Positions 53,701 through 63,377 of a stretch of 64,000 nt of DNA are shown here, piece by piece; positions within the stretch are counted from its first letter, which is position 1, and each line of letters opens with the position of its first letter. Source of the stretch: Puia sp963703355 (GTDB taxonomy: Bacteria > Bacteroidota > Bacteroidia > Chitinophagales > Chitinophagaceae); contig OY969813.1 in assembly GCA_963703355.1 (NCBI GenBank), positions 3,906,001 through 3,970,000 of the forward strand. The letters run 5' to 3'. The notes beneath the pieces are model-generated. The model saw only the letters and a list, made by a program, of their open reading frames with translations, did not search any database and had not been told where the DNA came from. Both the position numbers and the translations under genes were made by a program.

Positions 53701-55859
53701 GTCAATAGCAGATTCAGATAATTGACAACACCATAGTGAGAGCTCGCAACATACGCAATGGCGCCTTTATTTTTTATCAGAACGTAATTTTCAGATAAGG
53801 TTTTACCCGTAGAGAGACGTCCCGGATCAAACGTATAGTAGTTACCTGCATAACAACCGTTGACATACATTACCGGATATTTCGACTGATTTGTGTAAAT
53901 GCTCGGGTCATCGAGATTAAATCCCAATGTAGAAGAAGAGGAATGTCCGAAATAATCAAGCATGCCGAGACCATTATTAAATAACTGTGGAATCTGTGTA
54001 CTGGACGACTGATTGTTCTGGTCGACCGTAGAGCTGCAGAAGCGAATTACATTAGCGCCAAATAGTGTATCTGAAATTATTTGCTGATAATACACCATAT
54101 AGTTACAAAGCACACTTTCAAGAAATGGATCTGTTGCTCCCGTAACATGCATTATATTTTTCCGCCAGCCCCTTCCCGCAAACGTATTGGGAGCCGTTTG
54201 TTGAACTTGTTCATAATCCTGAATTTTTTGAAGATAGTCTTCCACCTCCGACCCTTTTACGGCTCCCAATCGTCCTATCGGAATCAGGTTTACATCTCCA
54301 GCTCCGTTTGCAGATGCAAGCATGACGTCAGATGCGGGGTAACCAAATGTTGGAACGAGGTTTAGTAGCTCGGTGGCAGGATTACCCTGATTCTGGCGGT
54401 ATTCCATATAAGTTACGCCGCGTCCGATAAGGAATACATTTGCTGGTTTCTGACCATAATTATTTCTTGCGTAGTTAATAAAATTCTTTACTGCCAGTGG
54501 ATGTTTTTGAATTCCAAAAGCAAATTGATCGGTGAGTTCTGTTATGTCCATCACCTGCGCATTATAAGACCCACCGGCTGCTGAAGAACGGTACGACATA
54601 TAATCTGTAACCGGATTATTCCCATGCGTACCGGTATATAATACTGGATTGCTTATGATGAGATAATTTCCCTGGTTCAACGGATCTGCATAAGGGACAA
54701 AATTCTTTTTGGTTAGCGAAGTAACACTGTTAATGTTTGAAGGATCCTCGCTAACCAGCACCAGATTTCTTGCTAAACCTGATCCTGGTAATAAGAATGT
54801 GAGCGTTCCTGAAGATGAGATAGCTACAAATCGTTGGCCGGTTGTCTGGTCATAGAGAACCGGAACGGCTCCCCCCTGATTAAAATTTGTAATTTTTAAG
54901 AAATATCCTGTGACACTCGCGGAAAGCTGGAATGGAAAATTCGCTTGACCGTTGAAATTAAATTGACGGGGGTAAGTCAGTTCGTAAAATGATATCACAA
55001 GTCGGTCTGCATAAGTAAGTGCCTGCGAATTATTGATAAATTGAAAATTAGTAGAACTTGTATTTAAAGATGACAATGGAACAGTTACGTTGGTCACGAT
55101 GTCGTCGAAGTTATTCAGCACTGTATCTTTGAAGAGCGTATTGTTTACTTTAACCTGTATTGTTCGCAGCGTATCTGAACATCCGGCAGCTCCAAATTTT
55201 AAATTCGCTGCTGGTCCTCCATTATATATATAAAGGTTCGTTTGGTTATCAGAAATGGGAGCACCCTGTGATGAAAAATCTGAGCTCCAGAATTCTCCTA
55301 CATCGTAAGAAGAAGAGTATATGTATTGTTCCAGAACATAAGCCAGTCCGGGATTCAACTGGAAATGAAAATAAGTGCCCGCAGTATACATAAAATAAGG
55401 CTCGACAGGTAACACATTGCCCGTGGTGTCGTTGTTCAGCGTATTATAGTGAAAAGGGGAGGCGGTGGTATTAACCGTTAAAAAATATACGGATGTATCT
55501 GATTGAAGACTCCACTTGGTAGTGTGCTGATAAGCAGGATTTCTATAGAGTGGTTTATCTGGTTTTCCATCATTCATTTGTCCCCAGAATTCAATATAAT
55601 CTGTAGCAGACAATGGCCCGCTCGGTACGGACGTGTAAATAGGCACTTCCACACCGTTTCGAAAAAGCTGAAAATCTTTTGCATCAGTGGCAGACAAACC
55701 AGCGCCGGCAAGTACCGATTCAGGAATTCTGTAAAGACCGTCGGCAGTAATTTTGAATTTGAAATATGTTTTGCTGAAATCGATCCATTCGTTGTTGTAC
55801 GGTTGTGCTATTGCAGTTCCGCCAATCAGGATCAATATCAGTGTTAAAATTTTTCTCAT
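50796..55859 (-). CDS. C25-family (gingipain-like) peptidase, T9SS PorU2-like
   Basis: 1687 residues, secreted (signal peptide residues 1-19). The C25 peptidase domain spans about 400-790, with the catalytic histidine H639 in MLDYFGHSSSSTLGF and catalytic cysteine C669 in VMYVNGCYAGNYYTF. It is followed by several beta-sandwich domains (about residues 800-1560) and a FlgD-like/T9SS type-A domain with MLNYPNPFTTSTAFVF and WDGTDMYHARLANGVYLYHV. Length and pairing with the adjacent PorV-like gene point to the long, PorU-related sortase-like form rather than to a secreted virulence protease. PorU proper cleaves T9SS sorting signals at the outer membrane; whether this copy does is inferred. Confidence 0.85.
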   Translation of the reverse strand: MRKILTLILILIGGTAIAQPYNNEWIDFSKTYFKFKITADGLYRIPESVLAGAGLSATDAKDFQLFRNGVEVPIYTSVPSGPLSATDYIEFWGQMNDGKPDKPLYRNPAYQHTTKWSLQSDTSVYFLTVNTTASPFHYNTLNNDTTGNVLPVEPYFMYTAGTYFHFQLNPGLAYVLEQYIYSSSYDVGEFWSSDFSSQGAPISDNQTNLYIYNGGPAANLKFGAAGCSDTLRTIQVKVNNTLFKDTVLNNFDDIVTNVTVPLSSLNTSSTNFQFINNSQALTYADRLVISFYELTYPRQFNFNGQANFPFQLSASVTGYFLKITNFNQGGAVPVLYDQTTGQRFVAISSSGTLTFLLPGSGLARNLVLVSEDPSNINSVTSLTKKNFVPYADPLNQGNYLIISNPVLYTGTHGNNPVTDYMSYRSSAAGGSYNAQVMDITELTDQFAFGIQKHPLAVKNFINYARNNYGQKPANVFLIGRGVTYMEYRQNQGNPATELLNLVPTFGYPASDVMLASANGAGDVNLIPIGRLGAVKGSEVEDYLQKIQDYEQVQQTAPNTFAGRGWRKNIMHVTGATDPFLESVLCNYMVYYQQIISDTLFGANVIRFCSSTVDQNNQSSSTQIPQLFNNGLGMLDYFGHSSSSTLGFNLDDPSIYTNQSKYPVMYVNGCYAGNYYTFDPGRLSTGKTLSENYVLIKNKGAIAYVASSHYGVVNYLNLLLTNMYTLLGGSDYGKAIGTIESDAGRGLLSLLPTDFIARCQTEEMNIHGDPSITLSDDKLADYDVEASGVLISPTFISVADRSFSLAATFYNLGKAVSDSITVLVTRRYPNGSTATVLRKRIRGIRFSDSVQLQIPIVATTDEGQNYITVTINADNDVPEITLANNSVTIPIFIYQDELTPIYPYNYAIITTPAQKLYASTANPFAPITQYVMEIDTTEAYNSPKLVTKNISSVGGVFEFDPGIRYTDSTVYYWRTSIVPAQNAAYHWTEFSFIYIDSLRSTVGFNQSHYYQQLQATGNGMSLLTDRNWHYGQHTGNLYISQAIYPTSGVNDADFSVLVNGAGNIASACVGQSLIYNVFDSATFSPWLNVNAAGNNLYRFGSGSANCKTSTHYNFEFSYTTAASRKLMMDFMDSIPIGDYVVVRSIDYNNNLSYPATWEADTAIYGHQKSLYHYLLAAGFTMIDSINQPRCWTLVYKKGNNGYTPVYKYSQGLYDKIILSTDVPLPNLTANMISPLFGPAKQWKQLHWRGHSLESPSTDSIGVQVIGVDTLGNQSIIYNLNAATQDYDISGVNVQQFPYLQLKLTSTDSVHATPYQLNYWRLNYVPVPEGAIAPNIYLTGKDSVELGEIIQFGVAFKNISLSAFDSLKISFKIIDKNNVTHIIPYPNTKPLVSGDTVRIVYQIDSKLYPGLNTINVEVNPNNAQPEQFHFNNFLYKNFYVKVDVLNPLLDVTFDNVHILNEDIVSAKPHIVIKLKDESQFLLLNDTSDIRVQLRYPDGSLHPYYFNTDTLKFTPATSSADNTASVEFNPVFTNQINPQGDDYTLIVTGSDQSGNPSGTIPYQVTFKIITKAMISNMLNYPNPFTTSTAFVFTITGSDVPQNIKIQILTITGKVVREITKEELGPLHVGQNITEFKWDGTDMYHARLANGVYLYHVVTNLNGKSLDKYTSQSDNTDQYFNKGYGKMYLMK

Positions 55860-55888
55860 ATTCAGTTTCGTTTGTCTTCGACGGGTAT

Positions 55889-57034
55889 TTATTTTTTTAC
55901 AGGCTTTTTCTTAACGTCCACCAGATCAACTTTTAATGAAAATACATTTGTGTATAAAGGGTTGGACTGATTTGCCAGATTTGTAAATGCATAATCAATT
56001 TCTACATCACCTACTTTAAAACCAGCACCTATAGATGGCTGATAAATCCAGATTTTCTTTTGGTTAGTTGTATCTCTGTCATCCAGTGTTTGCTGCAAAT
56101 TATTAATCCCAGCTCTTACAAAGAATACATTGTTATATGACAATTCCAATCCCATTTTCGGATCTATACTGATGGGATTGGAACTTACGACAGTATTCCT
56201 TTTGCCATCAAATGTGATATCGAAATCCGCTTCAACAAGTAAACTTATCTTCTTATTGACCGGGAAATTATAGCTAAAACCAGGAATCAATTGGGGAGCA
56301 GTAAGCTCAATAGAGTTGGAAGGAATATCATTTGAAGTTGCATAAAACACTTCCCTCCACTCCTGACTAATATTATACGACCAGGCATTGAAAGTGGTTG
56401 TCACGTCTTTGGCAACGATTCCAAGTTTCCAACGATCACCAACAATTTGCATGGCGGCATCAAAGCCAAATCCCCAGGAAGTCGTAAAGTCGCCCGCCAA
56501 ACGGTGTATAATTTTAGCGTTTATCCCAAAGTTTGTTTTTGTATTTTTTATCCAATCAACTTGCTGCGCCAAAGAAATAAGAAACGCATAATCTGCGGAT
56601 GAAAATGTAGTGATATTGCTGAAATCTATCGTTCCGTCAGGTTGTACCAGGAAAACCGTGTTTGGAATATCGTCTACAGCAAAACGTAACAAAGTAAGTC
56701 CAAGCGTACGCTTGTTATCTTTTAGCGGTAATACCAGACTGGCAAAATCATATTTCCCGATCCCTGCATAGTATTCTGCGTGCATAATATCAAGTTGTGG
56801 ACTGGTCCTGATGTCGGCTAGTGCCGCGGGATTCCAATAACCACCCGTGCCGTCAGTGACCGAAGCCACTTGTGCATTTCCCATTGCCATGCCCCGGGCA
56901 CCGGCACCGATATTTAAAAATTCATTTGAGTATTTGGCAAACTGGCCCAAGGACCGGTTGCAGATTAGTAGGAGCAACAGTAGGAATAGGGGGCAACAGG
57001 TTCTGAGTCTTCGGGTTACTGAAGTCGATACCAT
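55889..57034 (-). CDS. PorV/PorQ-family outer membrane protein (PorV2-like)
   Basis: 381 residues with an N-terminal basic, leucine-rich signal peptide (about residues 8-30) and then AKYSNEFLNIGAGARGMAMGNAQVA, the hallmark start of the FadL-like PorV/PorQ barrel. The rest is antiparallel beta strands ending FSLKVDLVDVKKK. PorV shuttles T9SS cargo to the PorU sortase. It lies directly upstream of the C25 gene on the same strand with a 29-base gap, which supports a functional PorU/PorV-like pair. A homologue other than canonical PorV is likely, since the canonical gene usually accompanies single-copy porU. Confidence 0.87.
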   Translation of the reverse strand: MVSTSVTRRLRTCCPLFLLLLLLICNRSLGQFAKYSNEFLNIGAGARGMAMGNAQVASVTDGTGGYWNPAALADIRTSPQLDIMHAEYYAGIGKYDFASLVLPLKDNKRTLGLTLLRFAVDDIPNTVFLVQPDGTIDFSNITTFSSADYAFLISLAQQVDWIKNTKTNFGINAKIIHRLAGDFTTSWGFGFDAAMQIVGDRWKLGIVAKDVTTTFNAWSYNISQEWREVFYATSNDIPSNSIELTAPQLIPGFSYNFPVNKKISLLVEADFDITFDGKRNTVVSSNPISIDPKMGLELSYNNVFFVRAGINNLQQTLDDRDTTNQKKIWIYQPSIGAGFKVGDVEIDYAFTNLANQSNPLYTNVFSLKVDLVDVKKKPVKK

Positions 57035-57096
57035 AAACTAATTCTAACGTCTTTTTATTCAGAATATTGCGACGTTTTCAGGATGCGAATATCCCT

Positions 57097-57104
57097 TACT
57101 TTTG
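57097..57104 (+). promoter_or_regulatory. -7 box of tyrS
   Basis: TACTTTTG, a perfect TAnnTTTG. It overlaps an alternative TTG start at 57102 and so supports translation from the ATG at 57126. Confidence 0.6.
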
Positions 57105-57125
57105 CCGAAATTCCAGATATCAGTT

Positions 57126-58400
57126 ATGTCGTTAATAGGGGAATTAAAATGGCGGGGACTAGTTCAGGACATTATACCTGGCACCGAGGAGTTACTTTCC
57201 CGGGAAAAAACCGCAGGATATATCGGATTTGATCCAACAGCAGATAGTCTGCACATCGGCAGTCTTGTGCCTATTTTGCTGCTTGTTCATCTGCAAAAAG
57301 CAGGTCACAAACCTTTCGCATTACTGGGCGGCGCCACGGGCATGGTGGGTGATCCCAGCGGTAAATCTGAAGAAAGAAATTTGCTGGATGAAGCGACGTT
57401 AAAACATAATCTCGAAAGCATACGCAAACAGCTTGGAAAATTTCTTGATTTCAATCAAGCAAATCCTAATGCAGCAGAGATGGTAAATAACTTCGATTGG
57501 TTCAGGAATATGAGCTTTTTAGAATTCATAAGAGATGTGGGGAAACATATTACTGTTAACTACATGACTGCAAAGGATAGTGTAAAGAAAAGACTCGACG
57601 GTTCTTCTGGTATGAGCTTCACCGAATTTACTTATCAGCTTGTTCAGGGATATGATTTTTATTGGCTGTATGAAAACCGTAATTGTAAATTACAAATGGG
57701 AGGTAGTGATCAATGGGGTAACATTACAACCGGAACGGAATTGATTCGTCGGAAAATCGGTGGCGAAGCATTTGCTTTTACCTGCCCTTTATTAACCAAA
57801 TCAGATGGGGGGAAATTTGGGAAAACAGAAAAAGGCAATATATGGTTGGATGCAGACAAAACATCTCCATTTCAATTTTATCAGTTTTGGTTAAACGCTT
57901 CCGATGAAGATGCTGTTAAATGGATAAAAATTTTTACTTTTTTGAATCGCGAAGAGATTGAATCATTGCTTGGCAGGCATTCCCAAAATCCCGCCGAAAG
58001 AATAGTTCAAAAAGTCCTGGCCAAAGAGGTCACTGTTTTTATACATGGGAATCTTGAATATGAACAGGCTGTTATCACTACTGAAAAATTGTTTAACCAG
58101 TCTCTCCCGATCGAACATTTAAGCGAACAGGATTTACACGCCATGGAAGGAATAGTAAAGTCTACTTATTCTCTGGCAGAAATAAAGAAGGGTGTCGATG
58201 TAGTACGCTTTCTGGCAGAAACGGGAACTTTGCCGAGTAAAGGTGAAGCAAGGAAATTAATACAAAATGGCGGCGTGAGTATCAATCGAAAGAGAATTGA
58301 AAATGCGCTGTTCAATATATCACCCGATTGGCTGTTGTTTGAAAAATACATTCTCATTCAAAAAGGTAAAAAGAATTTTTACTTGGTTGAGGTTATATAG
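57126..58400 (+). CDS. tyrS: Tyrosyl-tRNA synthetase
   Basis: 424 residues. Class I aminoacyl-tRNA synthetase. The catalytic core has YIGFDPTADSLHIGSLVPI (HIGH-type motif, H43), the tyrosine-binding GGSDQWGNITTGTELIRR, and KFGKTEKGNIWLD in the KMSKS position. The C-terminal S4 RNA-binding domain includes KGEARKLIQNGGVSINRKRI. Divergent from the PorV-like gene. Confidence 0.97.
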   Translation: MSLIGELKWRGLVQDIIPGTEELLSREKTAGYIGFDPTADSLHIGSLVPILLLVHLQKAGHKPFALLGGATGMVGDPSGKSEERNLLDEATLKHNLESIRKQLGKFLDFNQANPNAAEMVNNFDWFRNMSFLEFIRDVGKHITVNYMTAKDSVKKRLDGSSGMSFTEFTYQLVQGYDFYWLYENRNCKLQMGGSDQWGNITTGTELIRRKIGGEAFAFTCPLLTKSDGGKFGKTEKGNIWLDADKTSPFQFYQFWLNASDEDAVKWIKIFTFLNREEIESLLGRHSQNPAERIVQKVLAKEVTVFIHGNLEYEQAVITTEKLFNQSLPIEHLSEQDLHAMEGIVKSTYSLAEIKKGVDVVRFLAETGTLPSKGEARKLIQNGGVSINRKRIENALFNISPDWLLFEKYILIQKGKKNFYLVEVI

Positions 58401-58467
58401 TTTTTTGAATATATGTAATGAGTTAAATAAGTTTTAAAAACCCTATTTTTGCGGCGTTAGTTTATTT

Positions 58468-58541
58468 TGCCCGATAGTATAATGGCAGTACGACAGATTT
58501 TGATTCTGTTTGTCGAGGTTCGAATCCTCGTCGGGCAACCA
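58468..58541 (+). tRNA. tRNA-Gln (TTG anticodon)
   Basis: 71-base body plus encoded CCA (58539-58541). Acceptor TGCCCGA/TCGGGCA with discriminator A, anticodon loop TTTTGAT, T-arm GAGGTTCGAATCC. A -7-like TATTTTTG at 58444-58451 is just upstream. It is the only tRNA here with an encoded CCA. Confidence 0.96.
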
Positions 58542-58568
58542 CCCCTTTTAAATCAAAAAGGGGTTTTT
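58542..58568 (+). terminator. Intrinsic terminator of tRNA-Gln
   Basis: CCCCTTTT (58542-58549) pairs with AAAAGGGG (58556-58563), followed by TTTTT. Confidence 0.88.
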
Positions 58569-58879
58569 CATTTCCTCTCTTACAGTCGCTGCTTTTTTTG
58601 CTCCCAGACTAACTCATATTTCATCTTAAAAAAGCAATCAAAGCATTGTCTCATTACGCTGTTCATATTTTTAGAAAATGCTATTTTACCTAAGGGTTTT
58701 TATGTAGGCCTTACATTTATTTCATGAAATAAAAATGACATTTTCCTGAGGAATATTTTCCTCTTTGATACTTACTCGTCCCATTTTGGGAATGCAAATA
58801 AAATTGAAATATATACTCTTATTTTTCGTTTCCCTTTATAATTAACGGTAAGAATTTCCTTTATCCTAAAAACCGATAG
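58569..58879. other. A/T-rich intergenic region with an 18-bp palindrome
   Basis: No gene seen. The perfect palindrome TTTATTTCATGAAATAAA spans 58716-58733. The direct upstream of the PKD-protein gene holds no clear -7 box. A regulator-binding site is possible. Confidence 0.5.
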
Positions 58880-61800
58880 ATGCCCCTGAGAAATATTTCA
58901 GGTAGAAGATCATACTATCTGCTTGCAATTCTTTTTTTGTTTGCAGGCGTTACTCCTGTCATGGCACAGCTCACTGCAGATTTTACACCAAGTGTAAATT
59001 CCGGATGCTCGCCTTTAACTGTAAGTTTTGTAAATAATTCCACCGGCACGAGTGCCGCAGCATCATACACATGGATATTCGGAAATGGAAATGGAATTAC
59101 CACCAACGTAAAAAATAATCCGGTATCAGCTACATATTTTGTTGGGCAAATCTACACGGTAACGTTAACGATAAACGATGCTGGCAAGACAGCTACAGTG
59201 TCCAAGGACATAACCGTTTATAAAAAACCGGCGATTAATTTCTCTGCCGATCACACGGTTGGATGTTCTCCGTTACTGGTTGATTTTTCAAGTGCGCTCA
59301 GTGCGGGCGATGGTACAATCACCGGAGCGATCTGGAATTTCGGAGATGGTAATTCACAGAGTACCACATCGGGTTCCGTGTCCAATATTTATCAATTTCC
59401 AGGTACGTACTCTGTCAGTCTTACAGCTACCAACAGTTTTGGTTGTATAAACACGTACAAGATTCAGGATATGGTGACGGTATATCCGGCATTGTCCCCT
59501 TCATTTTTTGTTGATACAGCTGCCATCTGCAGTTTAAACCAGCCGGTAGTTTTTCATAATACGTCAACAGGTGCCGGAGCTTTAAGTTATGCCTGGTCGT
59601 TTGGTGATGGTGATTCAAGTACATTAACCAATCCTACGCATCTCTATGCTGCAAAGGGAAATTATGATATCAGTCTGGTCGTTTCAAACACTTATGGTTG
59701 TTCTTCTACAGTTACAAAACCTGCACTGATCAACGCAGCGAATTACAGCGCAGACTTTACAACCAATTCCGCCTATTGTCCTGGGAATAACATCGTTTTT
59801 ATTAACAAAAGTACGCCGGCACCGAGCACTACTCCAATCTGGAAATTTGGCGACGGCGGAAGCGGTATAGGCATTACCTATGGTCATACTTATACTACTT
59901 CAGGCGCTTATACGGTAACGATGTATGAAAACTTTGGAACATGTCCTGATTCAGTAACTAAAATTATTAATGTTTTAGCTGCACCCAATATCAGTCCGTT
60001 TATACTTAACAAAGGAACCAGTTGTTCTTCACCTATGACGGTTAGTTTCCAGGATACCAGTCTGGGTGCAACGAATTGGCATTGGAATTTTACAGGTAAT
60101 CCGGGTGATACTTCAGACTTACAAAACCCCAGTTTTACTTATCTGACAAATAATTCCTTTTCGCCGACTCTTACAATAAATAATTCGAATGGATGCTCTT
60201 CAACCATCTCTGAAACTTTTAATACCGCTTTGCCAACAGCCAGGATTCATGCAGATACAACGTTGATCCCTGATCCAGTTTATTGCGCAGATGTACAGGC
60301 AACATTTACCGCCAAATCGAGCGATACGCTGGCAACTTATTTCTGGTCTTTTGGCGACGGTACTACGTCTACAAGTGCAAGTCCCGTGCATGTTTTTTCT
60401 ACTCCGGGCACTTATATCATCAATTTAAGTTTTACCACCATTCACGGCTGTTCAGGTGGAGCGTTTCCGTCCGATACCATTATTGTCTACCCGAAACCCC
60501 ACGCAATATTTACAGCACAGGATTCTTTGCCTTGTACAACGAACCAGCTGGAAACTTTTCACAATCTGGACGACAGCGCTGCCCAATTCACATGGTATTA
60601 CGGAGATACGAAATCTGATATCAACAATAATATTTATCACACACATCTTTATCAGAATTCCGGATCCTACAATATGACCCTGATTGCTTCGAGTCCCGGT
60701 TGTAAAAGTGATACATCCACCATTACACGTTTTGTAAAAACCACACCCATACCTACACTTTCGGTTGTGAATAATTGCGACAGCGACCGATTAAGTGTTG
60801 CGCTTACCGTTGTTCCTTCAGGGGGCTCACAGTATGTTTGGAGTTATGGTGACGGCTCTCCTAACGATACGGATTTGGTTTATATCCCTACAAAAAATCA
60901 CCAATATCCTCAGGGAGGTGTTTATACTGTTACCGTTACTGTCACTTATGGATCCTGTATACAGACAACTGGCCCTGTTCCTGTATATGTGCTGGCAAAT
61001 CAAAAGCCAGTGTTGGCTTCGACAAAAGACACCATTTGCGCAAGTTCTACACTTCCGGTGACCATTAATGTATTGGATACAAACTATCAACGAAAAGTAT
61101 CGGGGTCAAATACGTATTACAATATTTACAAATGGCAATACAACGATGGCACAACATTTAATCCTTCAGGTAATACTTCTATAAAAACATCTTTCGCGGG
61201 AAACGTTTCTGGTCTCGTCGCTGGTAAGGATAGTATCCGGGTTATTTTAAAATCTGCTTTTTTTGGTTGCTATGATACGAGCAATTATATACCTATACAC
61301 ATCATTGGGCCGGTTGCCAAGTTTGGTGACGAAAGCCAGTTGTGCTATCATGCTCCTGTGATCTTTACTGATTCTTCCCAACCAGTAAACGGAGTACCGA
61401 TTATTTCATGGCAGTGGAATTTTGGTGATGGAAATTCCGTCACCAGACTAACAGGTGATACGGTTCAACACCTGTATGCTTTTCCAGGAACATATAATCC
61501 GCAACTAACCGTCACCGATTCCAACGGTTGCAAGGCTACGGCCAACATAATGCTTACACAGGTTCTGATATATGGTGCAAAAGCAAACTTTTATTGGAAA
61601 CCGACTGCTATTACCCCAGGCTTCCCTATCGAATTTTATAATACCTCGATAAAAAATACCGGGGTAACATATCTCTGGAAAGTTTCCGGTAGTGGCGCCA
61701 CATTTACAAACCCCGATTCAGTCTCTATTACTTTTCCAAATGTGGGGACTGATACTGTAACACTGATTGCCTACCCGACCAAGGCCGGAACTTGTATTGA

Positions 61801-63367
61801 TACATTGGTTGAGCCTTTGCAAATTCAAACAATTTCTGCTCCATTTACGGATTCCTCATATTACTACAATAACTCAAGTTGTCCTCCATTGTTTGTAAAT
61901 TTTACAGCATATCCTGTAAATACTACGGGACTTCATTGGGATTTCGGTGATGGCAAAGGGACAGCGGATAATAAAGTGACGCCAAAATATGAATACGACA
62001 TTCCAGGAACCTATATAGTGTCTTTAACCGGATATGGTGCAAACGGTATTTCTGTAATTTCTTATGACACGATAACGGTAAAAGGGCCTTTTGCTAAACT
62101 TTACTCCACGTTAGATCAGGCATGCGTTCCTGCTACGGATACGCTCCATGCCACAGCAAGTTATATCGGATCTTATACGTGGGATTTTGGAGATGGAACT
62201 GTAATGACCACACAGGATTCCATTGCAGTTCATACATATATATTGCCCGGTTTATTTACACCGGCACTCATTCTGACGGATTCAACCGGTTGTCAGATGT
62301 CCTACAAATCTGATCACCAAATTCTCATGGATACTTTATTTGCTGCGCTTGGGCCGCCCGTAACACTTTGTGGAACCGGTTCCATATCCTACGGGCCGCA
62401 CGTTGTAAGTTTTGTTGCCGATACGCTTGGCTATCCACTTACATATCATTGGGATTTCGGTACCGGTGCGCCGGCTGATACTTCTAATTTATTGAATCCA
62501 ACTTTTGATTATACAACTCCTGGTGACTACATAACAGCTTTTCAGGTTGCTTCGCCGGTCGGTTGTACGGCAATGGCCTATGATTCAGTACATGTAATAG
62601 GTCCATTTCCGATGCTTCATTCACCCGACACGACTATCTGTATAGGAGGGCTGGCTATTCTTCAGGCAAGTGGTGCATTTACATACGATTGGTCGCCAGC
62701 CAGCACGTTGAATAAAACAACCGGAGACAGTGTAATAGCGCGACCCCTTTCCACTACCAGTTACATGGTGATAGGAGAAGATAGTTTCAAATGTTTCCTG
62801 GACACTGCACATATTAGAGTAACAGTCGATTCATTGCCGGCCGTATCAATTCCAACACCTGATCCGGTATTGGCTGGCTCCGATGTTCAGCTGGACCCTA
62901 CGGTAAGTGCAGACGTAGTGTCATGGGATTGGACGCCGCCACTTTATTTAAGTTGTACCGATTGTGCCGCTCCTGTAAGTACACCGCTGGCACCCACTAC
63001 ATATACTTTAACTGTTCGGACTGCCGCCGGTTGTATTTCATCGACATCCGTAACGATTAAACTGTTGTGTTTACAAAGCGGCGTCTATATGGCCAATGCT
63101 TTCAGTCCGAATAATGATGGAAACAATGATTATTTCTATCCAACAGGCAGCGGAGTTAAAATGGTAAAATCATTTCAGGTTTATTCAAGATGGGGCCAGC
63201 TTCTTTATTCCAGAACTGATTTTCCACCGAATGATAAAAAATATGGATGGGACGGAAACCTGAATGGTATGCCCCAACCCCCAGACACATATGTATATGT
63301 TACCGAGATGATTTGTTTCTCAGGAGAAAATTTTGTTTTGAAAGGAACAGTTGAATTAATAAGATAA
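58880..63367 (+). CDS. PKD-repeat cell-surface protein with T9SS type-B C-terminal sorting domain
   Basis: 1495 residues. After a signal peptide (residues 1-29, ending GVTPVMAQ) come about fourteen tandem PKD/Ig-like domains of roughly 85 residues, each marked by a W-x-FGDG-like strand (for example WNFGDGNSQ, WSFGDGDSS, WKFGDGGSG, WDFGDGKGT) and usually opening with a GCSPL-like Cys-containing motif; a few copies are degenerate (WNFTGNPGD, WYYGDTKSD). The last 100 residues are the gliding-motility-associated C-terminal domain: ANAFSPNNDGNNDYFYP, VYSRWGQLLY and WDGNLNGMPQPPDTYVYVTE. It should be exported by the T9SS and anchored or released through a type-B signal. It is followed by a porP/sprF gene, the usual partner of type-B cargo. 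Confidence 0.93.
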   Translation: MPLRNISGRRSYYLLAILFLFAGVTPVMAQLTADFTPSVNSGCSPLTVSFVNNSTGTSAAASYTWIFGNGNGITTNVKNNPVSATYFVGQIYTVTLTINDAGKTATVSKDITVYKKPAINFSADHTVGCSPLLVDFSSALSAGDGTITGAIWNFGDGNSQSTTSGSVSNIYQFPGTYSVSLTATNSFGCINTYKIQDMVTVYPALSPSFFVDTAAICSLNQPVVFHNTSTGAGALSYAWSFGDGDSSTLTNPTHLYAAKGNYDISLVVSNTYGCSSTVTKPALINAANYSADFTTNSAYCPGNNIVFINKSTPAPSTTPIWKFGDGGSGIGITYGHTYTTSGAYTVTMYENFGTCPDSVTKIINVLAAPNISPFILNKGTSCSSPMTVSFQDTSLGATNWHWNFTGNPGDTSDLQNPSFTYLTNNSFSPTLTINNSNGCSSTISETFNTALPTARIHADTTLIPDPVYCADVQATFTAKSSDTLATYFWSFGDGTTSTSASPVHVFSTPGTYIINLSFTTIHGCSGGAFPSDTIIVYPKPHAIFTAQDSLPCTTNQLETFHNLDDSAAQFTWYYGDTKSDINNNIYHTHLYQNSGSYNMTLIASSPGCKSDTSTITRFVKTTPIPTLSVVNNCDSDRLSVALTVVPSGGSQYVWSYGDGSPNDTDLVYIPTKNHQYPQGGVYTVTVTVTYGSCIQTTGPVPVYVLANQKPVLASTKDTICASSTLPVTINVLDTNYQRKVSGSNTYYNIYKWQYNDGTTFNPSGNTSIKTSFAGNVSGLVAGKDSIRVILKSAFFGCYDTSNYIPIHIIGPVAKFGDESQLCYHAPVIFTDSSQPVNGVPIISWQWNFGDGNSVTRLTGDTVQHLYAFPGTYNPQLTVTDSNGCKATANIMLTQVLIYGAKANFYWKPTAITPGFPIEFYNTSIKNTGVTYLWKVSGSGATFTNPDSVSITFPNVGTDTVTLIAYPTKAGTCIDTLVEPLQIQTISAPFTDSSYYYNNSSCPPLFVNFTAYPVNTTGLHWDFGDGKGTADNKVTPKYEYDIPGTYIVSLTGYGANGISVISYDTITVKGPFAKLYSTLDQACVPATDTLHATASYIGSYTWDFGDGTVMTTQDSIAVHTYILPGLFTPALILTDSTGCQMSYKSDHQILMDTLFAALGPPVTLCGTGSISYGPHVVSFVADTLGYPLTYHWDFGTGAPADTSNLLNPTFDYTTPGDYITAFQVASPVGCTAMAYDSVHVIGPFPMLHSPDTTICIGGLAILQASGAFTYDWSPASTLNKTTGDSVIARPLSTTSYMVIGEDSFKCFLDTAHIRVTVDSLPAVSIPTPDPVLAGSDVQLDPTVSADVVSWDWTPPLYLSCTDCAAPVSTPLAPTTYTLTVRTAAGCISSTSVTIKLLCLQSGVYMANAFSPNNDGNNDYFYPTGSGVKMVKSFQVYSRWGQLLYSRTDFPPNDKKYGWDGNLNGMPQPPDTYVYVTEMICFSGENFVLKGTVELIR

Positions 63368-63377
63368 GCGCAATCAA

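Noticed and set aside
50796..55859. Gingipain-type secreted virulence protease
   Set aside because: Length, multiple beta domains and pairing with a PorV-like gene fit a PorU-related protein better.
57102..57125. tyrS start at TTG 57102
   Set aside because: It overlaps a perfect -7 promoter box, and the conserved protein begins at the ATG at 57126.
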